A DNA stretch of 64,000 nucleotides from Antitrichia curtipendula (Eukaryota > Streptophyta > Bryopsida > Hypnales > Leucodontaceae), in the NCBI GenBank assembly GCA_951230915.1, contig OX579639.1:24800001-24864000 (forward strand), given 5' to 3'. This document shows positions 37,261-48,711 of this stretch, in pieces (position 1 is the stretch's first letter; the number at the start of each line of letters is the position of its first letter). The position numbers and the translations under genes were made by a program. Below the pieces are notes generated by a model. It saw only the letters and a list, made by a program, of their open reading frames with translations. It was not told where the DNA came from and searched no databases.

Positions 37261-37777
37261 GAAGGGGAGGTAATATAAATCCACCACCAAAACTAGAACC
37301 AATACCAATTTCCGATAACATTATGCTTCGGATTTAAATGTGAAGTTTTCATTCACTCAATTGGGACTACAAGCATGATTCAGAATGTATGGACTATGTT
37401 TGGGGGGCACAATGTGATGCGTCAATCATTTCTTGGAAAAATAACTTATACAATGCATTTTTTGAGGTCAATACGGAAGTCATTATGTTCTTTGTTGGAG
37501 ATTTACATACGTTACTCAGTTGTAGAATGCGGACCGATACCATATGTATATTAAAAAAAAACATTGGTTATACAACAACGGTATTCAAGGAGAATACCAT
37601 CACATGGCTACCAATGTACTTCTATATGGACATAAAAACTTAATCCCGCTAACTTAGAAAATCAGGAACTGCAATTCCCCAACATCACTGTACAATGCTT
37701 GCCGACAACAACAATCCACGGCCATTACAATCAACGGATAAGGTGCTCAGGCTTGCACTATAAGACAAAACACCGCT
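37261..37777. other. Spacer
   Basis: No gene is supported; AT-rich with short frames. Confidence 0.3.
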
Positions 37778-38856
37778 TCACTCTGAATCAGAATCGGTAT
37801 CATCTCTCTTATTTGGGCCTCTAGAACCACACCCATAAACACCAAGATATGGTCCTCCTCCGTAGGTGTCTCCCTGTCCACTTGGAGCCACTCCTTTTTC
37901 CGTTTTTTGTAATTTGGACAGTAAGGACCTCCAAAAGGAGGAGGAGGAAGAATGGGAACATTGTGCTGGGACCCTCTTTCACTTGAACCACCATAATAAG
38001 AACCTCCATGATGATGATATGAAGCAGGTGCAGTACTCCCAAGATAGTATTGGGAGCCACTTTGGCTAGCATCGTCATACCGCGTGCTTTGAGAGCCACT
38101 TTGGGATGCATTACCGTATTGTGAACTTCTTCCTGAATCTTGTGGGGCACGTGAACCACAGTCAAGGTGGTGCGATCAGTCATGCCCATGTTGTCGACCA
38201 CGGTCCTCCACGCTACGACGCATTGCCTCTCGCATCTGTTCCTCGTACTCAATGTCTTCGTGAGCTTCTCGCCGTTCGTGTCTCTCTCCAAATGTCACAG
38301 GTGCTTCAACATCGGGAACATCATCGTCATCCAAAACATCATCCTCTAAGTCAGGCAACACAACCGACGGTGTTCCAGAATGTCCTCGATTGGACCACTC
38401 TGGCAAGCAATCGCTCGCTCCAACCCAATTGGTATAAATCATGTGCTGTCGGTGATTCAGAGTTTTTACATTTTTCCCATACACTGTTTTCCAATCTACG
38501 TCTTTGTGGAGTACAATCTCCGCCCACACCATGGCCATAGTCGAATAAGTCATGACATTCGTTTTCGACATTGGTAAACCACATGCCGATAGAATCTCTT
38601 CGTACCGGCGAACAAAATGGACGCTACTGCACGTGGTCATTTGCTCTTCCCAACGTCGAGCTTGTACCTTCGCACGAGCACGTGACCACAATTTGGAGAT
38701 GTGTGTCATTTTCACATACTTTTTGCACGTTGTGCAATCCCACACTTTTTTGGGCTCTTCTTGCCATCCCGGCTCCGCTACGCAAAGAAGATTTTCCCAT
38801 TCTGCCCAATTCATCTCTTGTGATATTCCCTTCGGTGCACTTTCCCCGCGTGGCAT
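37778..38856 (-). CDS. hAT-element accessory protein with Cys/Trp-rich N-terminal domain
   Basis: The ATG at 38,856 opens a 226-codon frame. It starts MPRGESAPKG, then WAEWENLL, a CTTCKKYVKMTHISKLWSRA motif and VHFVRRYEEILSACGLPMSK, and ends in an acidic Asp/Glu segment. The CKKYVKM...KLW...PMSK...VDW block is shared with the gene starting at 43,617, so the two are paralogues. It may be a DNA-binding domain of Myb/SANT or trihelix type; that is inference. After the stop at 38,176, another frame encodes a Gly/Ser/Gln/Tyr-rich tail (DASQSGSQYY, HHHGGSYYGG). A third ends in RGPNKRDDTDSDSE at 37,778. Two frame changes, by indel or intron, are therefore needed. A TCGGACGG array lies upstream. Confidence 0.55.
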
Positions 38857-39139
38857 GGTAACTTTGATTACATTTTTAGGAGTCGATTTTAGAATTTTAA
38901 TTGATTTTTTCAACACATCCGTGCAATGCTATGAAGTTAGAATGTGGATGAAAAAAGGGGACTTGCACATTATAAAAACAACTTAGTTTCGATTTTCAAA
39001 ACTTGACTTAGGACTAACAGCACCTCAATCTCGAACCACAGGCCACAGCTATTCACACACCAAGCTGGAAGGGGCGAGCAGAATCCCGAAGGCGCTGGAT
39101 CAGCCCACTCCGCAAGGGAAACGATTGTGAAAAGTGAGC

Positions 39140-39460
39140 CGACCGACGCGCCCTTAAATGGTCGGACTGGGCGTACGTCGCTCTAGACATCGAACGGCTC
39201 TAGGTTCGGACACCCAAATTGGACGGCCACGAAGCTCCGGATGTCCAATCGCATGGCCACGGATGGAAGGTGGACGACTCAGGGATCGGAAAAATCGGTC
39301 GGAGCGACCGACCAATCGTCGGACGGGGCAGCGGGCGGTCGGCAGCAACTTCGGACGACCATAATCATGCCTCGTCGGACGGCTTCATTTCGGACGCCAG
39401 AAGGTCGGACGGCTCCAGTTTCGGACGCCCAGGTGGTCGGACGGCGTTCTGATCAAATGG
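39140..39460 (-). promoter_or_regulatory. TCGGACGG array upstream of the accessory gene
   Basis: Four exact TCGGACGG octamers (39,330-39,450, for example TCGTCGGACGGCTTC and GGTCGGACGGCTCC) with related TTCGGACG and GGTCGG variants. It lies about 300-600 bp 5' of the minus-strand ATG at 38,856. Composition matches the other arrays in the element. Confidence 0.6.
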
Positions 39461-39485
39461 CGTGGATATTGGGGCAGGAAAAAAG

Positions 39486-39867
39486 CAGGGTTGTCCCCAT
39501 CACGTCCTGTTAGTCCGTCAGGATTCAACCCCGGCGTCCGTCAGGATCCAAAAAAAAAAAAAAAAAATTTTTTTTTTTTTTTCTTGTGGACAGTCTGACC
39601 GTCCTGTGGACAGCCGGCCGTCCCCAAAAAAAAAAAAAAAAATTTTTTTTTTTTTTGTGGACGGCTGGTCCGTCCCTGTGGACGGCTGGCCGTCCCTGTG
39701 GACAGACAGTCCGTCCAGGTCGACGGACAGGCCGTCCTTGAAAAAAAAAAAAAAAAAAAAACTTTTTTGATCCTGACGCAATTTTGACGCGTCAGGACGC
39801 GTCCGGACTGACGCCAGCGGACATCCGGACGTGAAAACCCCACGTCACGTCCGGATAGACAACCCTG
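39486..39867. mobile_element. Nested 382-bp non-autonomous hAT element
   Basis: Starts CAGGGTTGTCCCCATCACGT and ends CGGATAGACAACCCTG, the same 10-bp terminus as the 20.6 kb element. The flanking 8-mers GAAAAAAG (39,478-39,485) and GGAAAAAG (39,868-39,875) match at 7 of 8 positions. The inside has two long A-run/T-run palindromes (about 39,550-39,580 and 39,625-39,655), a later A-run, and GTGGACGGCTGGCCGTCC repeats. It has no coding capacity. It is presumably mobilised by the same transposase family. Confidence 0.85.
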
Positions 39868-39875
39868 GGAAAAAG

Positions 39876-41150
39876 GGGGAGTTTTAAGGTAAAATAGCCT
39901 ATTATTGTTAATTTTCCAACTCAGAGAGTAGACCAGCCCAATTCCGTCACCTCATTTTGTCCATAAAACATCCAAATCTGTCCACAAAACATCCACTTTC
40001 ATTCGTCTTATGACAGAAATTAAAGCGTTCTATGATAAAATCTGATTTTTTATGACAACAAGGGATAATGTGTCACTCTATTAATGGTCAATATTTTGTA
40101 CTTGACTTGGGCGGTTATGGGTTCATTAGGGAACGTTTATTTCTGTAGTCTACTGACGGTTTTGTAATTTCAGTCCAATTACTTCAAAAATTTATAGAAA
40201 TTACAGTTTTAATTGAAAAATTATAATTCCACTTGGGTTTGATTCGTGAAACAAGCACACACCTCTGAAAAATATGTACCACTATTGAAATTGGCCCCAA
40301 GATATTCAGATTGCAAGTCAGGGGGGTGATAGGTAGTTTTACCTTAATTCAAACTGCATTGATGCCAGAGGGAATTATGATTTTTTGAACCTCCTGTAGA
40401 TTCCTTTCCAAAGCTATGTTGGAAGAACCTGAAATTATTTTCAGAAATTGAACCCTAAATCCTAAACTCTAAACCCTTGACCTGGAATACGTTTATAATA
40501 TTCATTTGTTCAGAGTATGTGATGATGTCAGTTCATGTAAAGAATCTCTACGCACACTACTGAATTGTGTAGGCACATTTTGAAAGCTTCCATGCATACA
40601 AGTCTATAACTCCTAAAGAATTTGGCAAACATTTAGAGTTCAAACTTGTACTTATGCAAGCTTGTTGAAGTTTAAAATTTCTAATTTTATATTAAAATGT
40701 GATGATTAACTCCTATGCAATCCCCGTTTTAGACTTTTAGTGTTTTCTTTAAAAACATTGCATCACAAATGAACAATTGTCTGTCAAGTGTCGTAGAATT
40801 GTACATGATGAACATGTCCAAATAGAGGGGCATTTAGAAGCTCAGAGAGACAACTTAGTTATTCTTGTAAAAGAAATGTGGATCAACCACATTCATGCAC
40901 AAAAAGTGGGTATCCTTATGAAATTAGTGACAACACCATAATAAGGAGGCATACGGGTATTCTTACTTCTTTAGGAAAAAACATGACTTTACGTTAGACT
41001 GTAGTGGGAAAAAAAATTGGATATCCTTATGAAATTAAAGACGACACCATAATAAGGGGGCATATGGGATAATGGTTATTCTTATTTATCTAGGAAAACA
41101 CATAAATCAACGCCAGACCATATTGAAAAAGAAATGATTGGATATCCTTT
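39876..41150. other. Non-coding spacer in the hAT element
   Basis: No gene is supported. A diverged duplication of TGGATATCCTTATGAAATTA-like text occurs at about 40,910-41,150 (with ACACCATAATAAGG). Otherwise unremarkable AT-rich sequence. Confidence 0.4.
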
Positions 41151-41930
41151 TTAAAATCATTGTGGCTTTGTTTCGGTTTCAAATGGAAAAATTTAAATCA
41201 CGATGGCTTGATTTTGGTTTGAAGTAGCAAAATTGGCTTGAAATGGCAATATATAAATCATCGTGTCTTGATTTGAATGTGAAGTACCCAAATCTAAATC
41301 ATAGTGGCTTGGTTTTAGTTTCACGTACCAAAACTTAAATTATGTTGCCTCCATTTTAATGTGAAGTAGCAGAAATTAAATCATGGTTACTAGATTTTGG
41401 TTTCAAGTGGGAAAATTAAATCATAGTGGCTTGATTTGAAATTGAAGTATCAAATTTAAATCATGTTGGCTTGGTCTTAGTTTCACGTAGCAAAATTCAA
41501 ATCATGGTGTCTTGATTTTAGTTTGAAGTAGCCAAATGTAAATCATGGTGTCTTGATTTTTGTTTGAAGTAGCAAAATTTAAATTTTGGTGGCTTGATTT
41601 TAATTTGAAGTAACAAAATTTAATCAAGGTGTGCTGATTTTAATGTGAAGAAGCAGAATTTAAATTATGGTGTCTAGATTTGAATGTGATTTAGCAAAAT
41701 TAAATCATGGTGGCTTGGATTTATTTTTAAGTAGGTGAATTAAATGAAGGTGGCTTCGTTTTATTTGTGAAGTATCCAAGTGAAATCATGGTGGCTTCGG
41801 TTTTAATTGAAGTGCACAAAATGAAATAATGGTGCCTCCATTTACGTTTGAAGTATTAAAATCAATTCATTTAAACTTCGTTCTAATTTGAAGAGATCAA
41901 ATGAAAATCATATCATGGTCGCACTCTAAA
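41150..41930 (+). repeat. ~45-bp minisatellite (AAATCATGGTGGCTTGATTTT)
   Basis: About seventeen imperfect units contain TAAATCATGGTGGCTTGATT followed by TTGGTTTGAAGTAGCAAAA. Units differ by substitutions and 1-3 bp indels, so the array is old. Non-coding. Confidence 0.85.
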
Positions 41931-42149
41931 TTTCATTTATCCGCCCCCCCCGCAAAAAAATGAAAAAAGAAAAAACGTCAAGCCAAGGCATGATTGTACA
42001 TGAGTAGCAAATATTATTTACATGTGGAAGGAGCAGGTGTCCAATCTTGAGGGTTTCGAATGGAGAATTTTGAGTTTAGAGCATAAATGTTTGTAGTTGG
42101 ATGGTACTACAAACATCCTCCTTCTAAACTCGAGATCACCCCTTCCAAG

Positions 42150-42390
42150 CACTCCATTTCAACACCTCCCCCCTCCACAAGCAAATCGTGATTCCCTCCC
42201 AAATACAAACACAATTTGGTTGGATGTCTTTTTTTGGTTTTTTGGATGGTTGGCTACCACGACCAAACCAAATCCCACAATCAGGGAGGTGACATCATCA
42301 AACAAGGTAGATGATGTCACTGGGAATCGAACTAGAGACCACTTCAAACTCAAATGAGTTCGAAGGACAAAGGAGGCCACTACTTCCGCC
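42150..42390 (-). mobile_element. tRNA-derived SINE-like sequence
   Basis: On the minus strand, TAGTGGCCTCC (42,372-42,382) resembles a pol III A-box and TAGTTCGATTCCC (about 42,320-42,332) a B-box, spaced about 40-50 bp as in tRNA-derived SINEs. A tail with CCAAAAAACCAAAAAAA follows at about 42,225-42,245. It abuts the MITE at 42,393. The A-box is imperfect, and the left limit and target duplication are unclear. Confidence 0.4.
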
Positions 42391-42392
42391 TA

Positions 42393-42802
42393 AGGTAGGA
42401 GGCTGTAAAACAGAGCGGGCATTAAGAATGGACCCTATAAATGACTGTGAAATGGACATGAGATGGTTGTGAAATGGACTAGTACATTCATTGAATGAAT
42501 CAAGGAAAAAAGTCTAATTAATTGCAAGAGCCAATCATTCTTTTTGCTTTCCCCATTTTTATTTAGAATTGCAAGTGAACTGTTTATGAAAGACCTAGGG
42601 TCACAAATAGGGACCTATGACCCAACTTGTTTGAAAATTCATAAGTAATTCAAAAATGATCGGAAAAATACAAAACCACTTGGGATAGATTCCTCGTCAA
42701 TTTCTCTATGTCTGAAAAATGAGCTAAAAATATTCCCGTCCAAAGAAATACATGAGAAACGCAGACCAGCCCTTAGATGCTCCATTTCTGAGCCTCCTAC
42801 CT
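42393..42802. mobile_element. TA-flanked MITE, copy 1
   Basis: Ends are AGGTAGGAGGCT and AGCCTCCTACCT, flanked by TA on both sides (42,391-42,392; 42,803-42,804), as for Stowaway/mariner-type elements. The inside shares GTTTGAAAATTCATAAGTAA, CTGAAAAATGAGCTAAAAAT and GACCAGCCCTTA with the copy at 60,351-60,988. Non-coding. Confidence 0.75.
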
Positions 42803-42965
42803 TACTCGGGTTGACCTTTGATGTTGCAAGTTCATGAGTTCATGATTTTTTTATCTCCTGATTTTAGCAGCCGTCGTCGCATTGGATGCTTGTTTCATGA
42901 ATAATGGGCCTTGGAAAAGGATCCTAAGATCACTGAATCTTATATTTATATACTTCCAGAAACCT

Positions 42966-43400
42966 GATCGGACGGCGAGTCGAACGTTGGTTGGACGAAG
43001 ACCGACCGATCGTCGGACAGTGGGTCTTGAACGGCGCTTCGGACGGGGGTCGCAAGCGGCATCGGACGGCTGGTAGGAGTGTAGGACGGGCCATCGGACG
43101 GCCGGTTGGATTGGGCATTGGACGGGGGTTTAGGTCGGGGAATCGGACGGCAGTCCCAGAGCGACCGTCGGCGTCCGACAGCCGGCCGTAATCCGCTTCG
43201 AGTTCGGACGGCTAGGTTCGGAGGTCGGACGTCTCGGTCTGGCGGTCGGACGGCGTGCTGCCCGTCCCACCCCAAAGCGGTCGGCATCGGTCCATCCGAC
43301 AAACCTCAGGTCCGGGGACGCTTCGCGACGTCCGGGACAGGTTCGGTACCGGACCTGACTTAGGTCTGCCGTCCGAATGCTATAAGGTCGGACGGGATGT
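42966..43400 (+). promoter_or_regulatory. TCGGACGG array upstream of the RING-type gene
   Basis: The densest array: eight exact TCGGACGG octamers (for example GCATCGGACGGCTGG and GCGGTCGGACGGCGTG) with many GTCCG/CGGAC variants. It lies about 220-650 bp upstream of the ATG at 43,617. A pyrimidine tract (TTCTTCTCTCCTCTC) follows it and may mark a transcript leader. Confidence 0.6.
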
Positions 43401-43616
43401 TCATTGTTCCTCACTTCTTCTCTCCTCTCAGAGGTATTAGAACCGTGTCGGATGTTCTGCTCTTGCTTCACCGCGCGAGCTGCTCCTACATGGTGGAGAG
43501 TTGGGGTCATTCATTTTTCATAACGACATACGCTCTTTTTTCGATTGAAATACACGTGGTTCGAGGGGGTCACTTTCAGTGATTTTTGAAGCGGTTACAA
43601 ATTCAAAGCGACAGTC

Positions 43617-46600
43617 ATGAGCGGTGAAGTTGTTGCGGATATTGGTAGGATGAATCGAGGGGCGGAAAGCAGTAAGAAAACTAAACGGAAAGGGGCACCC
43701 CACGGGCTCCATTCAGAGATTACGGACGACCCTAACATCAAAGCGGAGCCAGATTGGGAGAAGGAGACTGCGGAATATTGGAACTCCAGGATGTGCAAGA
43801 AGTATGTAAAAATGTACCACATCAACAAGTTGTGGCCCAAGGAGTCCCATGCCGCTCAGACGCATGATTTTAGTTGCAAGCCATGGACTTGCAACGACTA
43901 GCATTTTAAGGAACGATCGTTGGAGGTGTGGAAGACACTCTTTGGGGACAAACCAATGAGTAAAGGGTACATAAACTACAGCTTGGCCTCCATGGTGTAT
44001 GTAGAACTCCAATTAGCCCGGAAGGTGGATTGGAGCACGTTTCCAACGACAGCCAAGGAGCCACTGCATCTTAATCGCAATCAAAAAGATATTCCGGATT
44101 TGTACAATCCACAGGTAGGGCCAAAAGAGACACCAAAACCAAGAAGAGTATTAAAAAATACTTTAGTGCCGCAGACAATCATCTCTAGGGGCCCAAGCGA
44201 TGCATTACCGTTGGCTTCTACGCAGACTCCAACAACAGTGAGTCGTGCCTCCTTGGGAGATCCGGAGGGAGAGGTGTTTTTTACTCCTCCAACGGCTTTG
44301 ATGTGCACACCGAACGTAGAAACCGTGATTCCAGTAAATATGGTTCTGAACAAGCAGAACGTTCTAAGCGAACGTGGGGGCCATTTTTCGCGACGAGAAC
44401 ATGAGCAGGACCCTAGACCGGAACAAGTCGCAAGGGCCTATGCTACAATTGATAATCTTTTAGAGAGCAATGCTCTAGATTCCTTGACACATGTACCTTT
44501 GAACCCAGACGAGACAGGGTCGCCGAGCCCAATATTGAGCCCTCGAGATCAATGGCGTCGGTCAATAAGAAATAAAGCACCAGCCCATGATGTGACTCGG
44601 GATTCCACCATTCATGGCGATGACATTGCGAGCAAGTATCCAGGAGTGTCAGCTATTCCTCCCTCGCAATTGGAGATTCTCCGTCACATGCCAAATCTGA
44701 AGGAATTGGAAGCCTTGGTGCAGTGCTCTGCTCGATGGAAGGAACTTCACATAGGGATAAGCCCATTCGTATCAGATGCTGAGGCGGGCAGCTCTGATAC
44801 TTTTCCTAAACCCGACACAAGGTGGGAGGCGTTTGCCAGAACCGCTGTCTCATTGACCACAGCAGCGGGGATGGTGCAAGAAATGTCCCCGAAGGTTACG
44901 GAATTTGCAGAGGAATTGGCCAAAGTATCGCCTGAACTGATCATTGGTGCCGTGGCTTTCATGAAGTACACGCAGGCTATATTACCATTCCTTGACAACA
45001 AGTACAAAAAGCTGAAAGACTTGGTTGCTCTAGCAAAAGAAAATCAGACGTTGAGGGCCTTGAACGATTCCAATGACAACTGGAAGGCACAATGTGATGA
45101 ATTGAAAAAGAAGTACGAAAGGCTACAGAGGATCCATGAGTGCTCATTTGAGTAGCCGATGAAGGATATTCCAGGGTTGGTGCCCATAACACAAGAGGTG
45201 CAAGAGACTCAAGAGAGTGATCAACTCTCTCTTCCTTTTGAAAAAGATGCAGCTGTGGAGGGCCACAAGAGCAAGGAAGTAAACCCTAAAACCGCCATTT
45301 GTAATCCTACTCCAACATTGCAAGATGCTTCCATGCAAACGGAAGGAAGTGAGGTCGAAGAATTGAAGCAAAAATTGGATGAGGCGACCAAAGAGAATGC
45401 CCATGCTTGGTCTGAGGTGGTGCGCTTGAAACAAATAGTGTGGTTGGATAGCAACATGCCATCGGGCAGTGCGGACTCTCGGATGGTTGGCATGGGTACA
45501 GAAGCTCGAAGACAAATCGACCGTAGTAACCCGAGCAATGAAAAGGCTCCTGAAATTAGCAATGAAGTCAGAAGATGAATGCAATGCCGTGGAGAGCTCT
45601 TTTTGGCGACTGAAACAGATGTTTGAGGCACATCCGAGGGGGTCCACCGACATTACGTATTGGGGAGACATGGATGCAATGTTTGAGCGCTTGAACCACG
45701 CAAATAACAACCAGCATCCCCACATCAATTGGACCTTGGAAGCAGAGGAAGGATGGGTCTCTTACAACACGTTTTCAGCACACATCAAGAAGAATGAGAA
45801 GGAAGTCGTGCACGCTCATGATCCTAACGTCGGAATCATGGAGGGCAGGTGTAGCATTTGCCTAAGTCATACTGGTCCGGAAGGAGCCCTAATAATGGAT
45901 CAATGCCGCCACATTTTTCATGTCACATGCATTGTCAAAGCATCTCTCATTCAATCACGGTGTCCCGAGTGTAAAACTCCTTTCTGTCCAAGGTTCTATG
46001 AAATGCTTGGGATCTCAGAAAGTATGCCCCCCGGCCACAAATACAATCAATGGAACCTTCCACTTGACCAAGCGCCATACAAATTTCAAAATTACATGCA
46101 TTGGGGAAAACCTATAACGCGGAATTCATTAGACCAAGTGCACGACCTAACCAAGGCGTCTTCATGTGAAAATGATCATTACGTGTGGATGACCAAGGAC
46201 AGAGAAGTGGAGTTGCGGGCCAGAGGTATTGAGGATGACGAGGCTCGTGAAATGTTTTGTCGCAGCATGGGAGGACATTGGAGCATGCAACACAAGAAAT
46301 TCTTCCGATTTCCGGAAAAAGAGGTGCGTAAAGATGGAGATGGCAATTGGATAGAACAAGAGCATGCTCAAGAGTTCCATGAGCAATACTCGGCGTACAA
46401 TCACACTTTGATAGGTAGGCCCTTCTTTTGTCCAAGTTGGAACAATCCGCAGAAGTTCGTGCTTTTGTGGAAATAGATGTAATGTCAACTGCAGGGCATT
46501 ATTATGTGGACGTGGCAAGGGAATTTGATAAGAGGGTGGGCGACATCATAAGTGCATGGAGGGTGTTTCTAATGGGAGGAGATCGACTTGCATGGTTATA

Positions 46601-46904
46601 CATGCAAGATGATGATGCAATGGTCAACGCCTTGGTCCGTCGAGTGGATAGTGCACTCAAAGCATTGAAGGCAGGGGAAGTGGACTTGTCTCCCAAGCGG
46701 AAGCAAAAACGGAGGTTGGAAGACGACGATGACCACTCTCCAGAAACAAAACGACAGTTTGGCCTCATTGACTTGGAAGCTAGGTCCGCAGGGCCCACCG
46801 TTGGAACAAGTCTTGTGCATACGCCTCGCCGCAGAAGTGTAAGACTCATGGGTGATGAGGGTCCCTCTCGTGTATCGGGGGAACGTAGCGGTAATAATAT
46901 ATAG
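43617..46904 (+). pseudogene. Large accessory protein: shared N-terminal domain + coiled coil + RING-H2 (broken)
   Basis: Five consecutive segments read as one ~1,090-codon product. Segment 1 (43,617-43,901) carries CKKYVKMYHINKLW, the domain shared with the gene at 37,778-38,856. A TAG at 43,899 falls where the paralogue has Val, and the same frame resumes with HFKERSLEVW, then PMSK and VDW. Segment 2 runs to another in-frame TAG at 45,153. It ends in a coiled coil (KYKKLKDLVALAKENQTLRA, about 44,990-45,145). Segment 3 runs to about 45,470, where the frame shifts. Segment 4 (to 46,476) holds a RING-H2 finger at 45,850-45,972 (CSIC, CRHIFHVTC, CPEC). A last frame change near 46,440 gives a tail with a basic KRKQKRR signal to 46,904. 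RING-H2 proteins are usually E3 ubiquitin ligases; targets are unknown. The two stops make this copy a likely pseudogene. Confidence 0.65.
45850..45972 (+). other. RING-H2 finger coding segment
   Basis: The spacing C-x2-C-x14-C-x-H-x2-H-x2-C-x10-C-x2-C fits the RING-H2 consensus with all eight metal ligands intact. It is unusual to find this domain in a hAT-element-encoded protein. Confidence 0.85.
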
Positions 46905-47269
46905 TGCCGGTGGCCTTTTTTTGGAATAGGGTAGAATTGCGTGGAGTGTTGTTTGGATCTCAGGAGAATGTAGTACCACTAAAGCAATGTACCCATGGTA
47001 TTTATGAGTTTCTTTTAATATAAGATTATGTGCAGAATGCAAATATGTTTTGATTTGCTAAGAGTTTATGGTATTTTGTGCTATCCCTTTTGGACAATTA
47101 TGTGATTTGCGTCCTTCTATTACAAGTTACTTTTTTGTCACTGATGGATGAATTCCTAAATGCCAGGATACATGCTTGGTAGATTTTGTAGTAAACTTGT
47201 TAATGTGTAGAATAGGGAAAATTTCAGAATTTTTCACCTTGTAAATTACAAGGTATTAGATTTGTAATT

Positions 47270-47760
47270 GCTGAAAAAAACTTTTTCAGGCGCAGCCAAA
47301 AAAAGGGCCGCTGCACTTGACAAGGTCGCATTTAAATGGAAAAATGTCCAAAATGGTGGTTACTCCTTAAATTAATTCTTGAAACCAATTTGGATACATG
47401 CTTGAAAATTTTCAGATCATTTGGAATTGTACAACATATATGAAAAAAATAGGAAGACGCAAGAAGTAGAGGTTGGTTCAAAACACTAAATTGAAAAAAA
47501 TATAATTATGCAATTGAAAAACCTCAATCCCAACGATTCTACTGTTGCCCTAAACAATGTACCTATTTTGCTTTAATTTTTTCCAAAAACTATTAAAAAT
47601 TGAGTTAAATACAAGACTTCAAAGTTTATTTTACAATAGCAAATCCATAATTGCCCGCAAAATAGAAAACACTTTGTAATTTCCATCTCAAAAATCAAAA
47701 TGGAATAAGTAAAAGCTTTTTACGTATATATAAATCAAAGGAACCAATTTTAAAAGTATA
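47270..47760 (-). repeat. Dispersed ~0.9 kb repeat, inverted partial copy
   Basis: Its reverse complement aligns with the right half of the blocks at 1,965-2,870 and 3,950-4,870. Shared text includes CACCATTTTGGACATTTTT, CTCTACTTCTT, TATGTTGTACAAT and TAAACTTTGAAGT. It sits between the RING-type gene and the transposase gene, so the family also inserted into the hAT element. Confidence 0.65.
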
Positions 47761-48130
47761 TTTTAGTGTGCTAACATGATTTTTAGTTGTCCATCTCACG
47801 TCCAATCCCAAGAAAAATTTGTTTCCTAATTTGTCAAATATAATGGGCATGAGAAGTACACATATATTTTTTCAAATTTTTTCAATTCATATGCAATTTG
47901 ACACTAGAGATCAGTGTGCATATTAATAATAGTAATAAGCTAAAACATTGAACACGTCTACGGTTTGATTTTGGAAAACAAACAATTTCCTTGAGTGTGG
48001 AGAACATACAATGCGCCAACTATAACTCCATAAGTCTATGCTCTTTTTTCACAAGCTAGATACTCTAGATAGGGCCTTAGGCATGTAAGGATCAAGCCCT
48101 TGAGACTTGAGCCCTTCACTTTGTGAACCC
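47761..48130. other. Spacer
   Basis: AT-rich; no gene seen. Confidence 0.3.
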
Positions 48131-48134
48131 AAAC

Positions 48135-48415
48135 AGAAATCGGTCGATTCGACCGATCGTCCGACTATCGGACGGAGAGGCCATCCGACCTGTGCACCGC
48201 CGACTGACCGTCCGACGTTCGGACAGAGAGCCCGTCCGACCTATGCACCGCCGACCGACCGTCCGACATTCGGACGGAGAGCCTGTCCGACCTGTGCAGC
48301 GCCGACCGAACTGCCGACCGAATTCCGAACCCTATCCGACCGATCGTTGGGATAGTCCGACACCGTTCGACCCCGTCCGACTCTATGTCCAACAGTCCAC
48401 CTGACCGTTGGGACC
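48135..48415 (+). promoter_or_regulatory. TCGGACGG array upstream of the transposase gene
   Basis: Six exact octamers (two TCGGACGG, four CCGTCCGA). They are partly arranged as about three tandem ~57-bp units with GACCGTCCGACnTTCGGAC, GGAGAGCC and GTGCACCGCCGACC. It lies about 320-540 bp upstream of the ATG at 48,712. Autoregulation by the transposase is an inference from the shared motif at the element's ends. Confidence 0.6.
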
Positions 48416-48711
48416 GAAATAATGTTCTTCATTCCCTGTTCGACGGTCACTAGCAACCTCAAAACTATAAATTCCAGACCCTTGCCATTTGCAAGCACTC
48501 TTGAGAAACTAAACGCTTTGATTTCCAAGGGCTAGGTTCCGACCCATTTTGGGTCCCTTGCTTGGTAATGTATAGTTCAGTGGACAGGGGGGCCTTGGTT
48601 ATCAAGGCTTTGTGCACACATTGTGTGTCTTGTTTTTGACAAAATTTATCAACCCGTTACTGCGTTACTTTTACAATTTCATTCGAATATAAACAATCCG
48701 AATTGGTCACT

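Noticed and set aside
37821..38291. 156-codon minus-strand frame as the C-terminus of the accessory gene
   Set aside because: Another frame in the same place gives a coherent Gly/Ser/Gln/Tyr-rich tail (DASQSGSQYY) ending in an acidic stretch, which looks more like real coding.
39518..39843. Lys/Phe-run frames in the nested element as proteins
   Set aside because: They are translations of A and T runs inside a 382-bp non-autonomous transposon.
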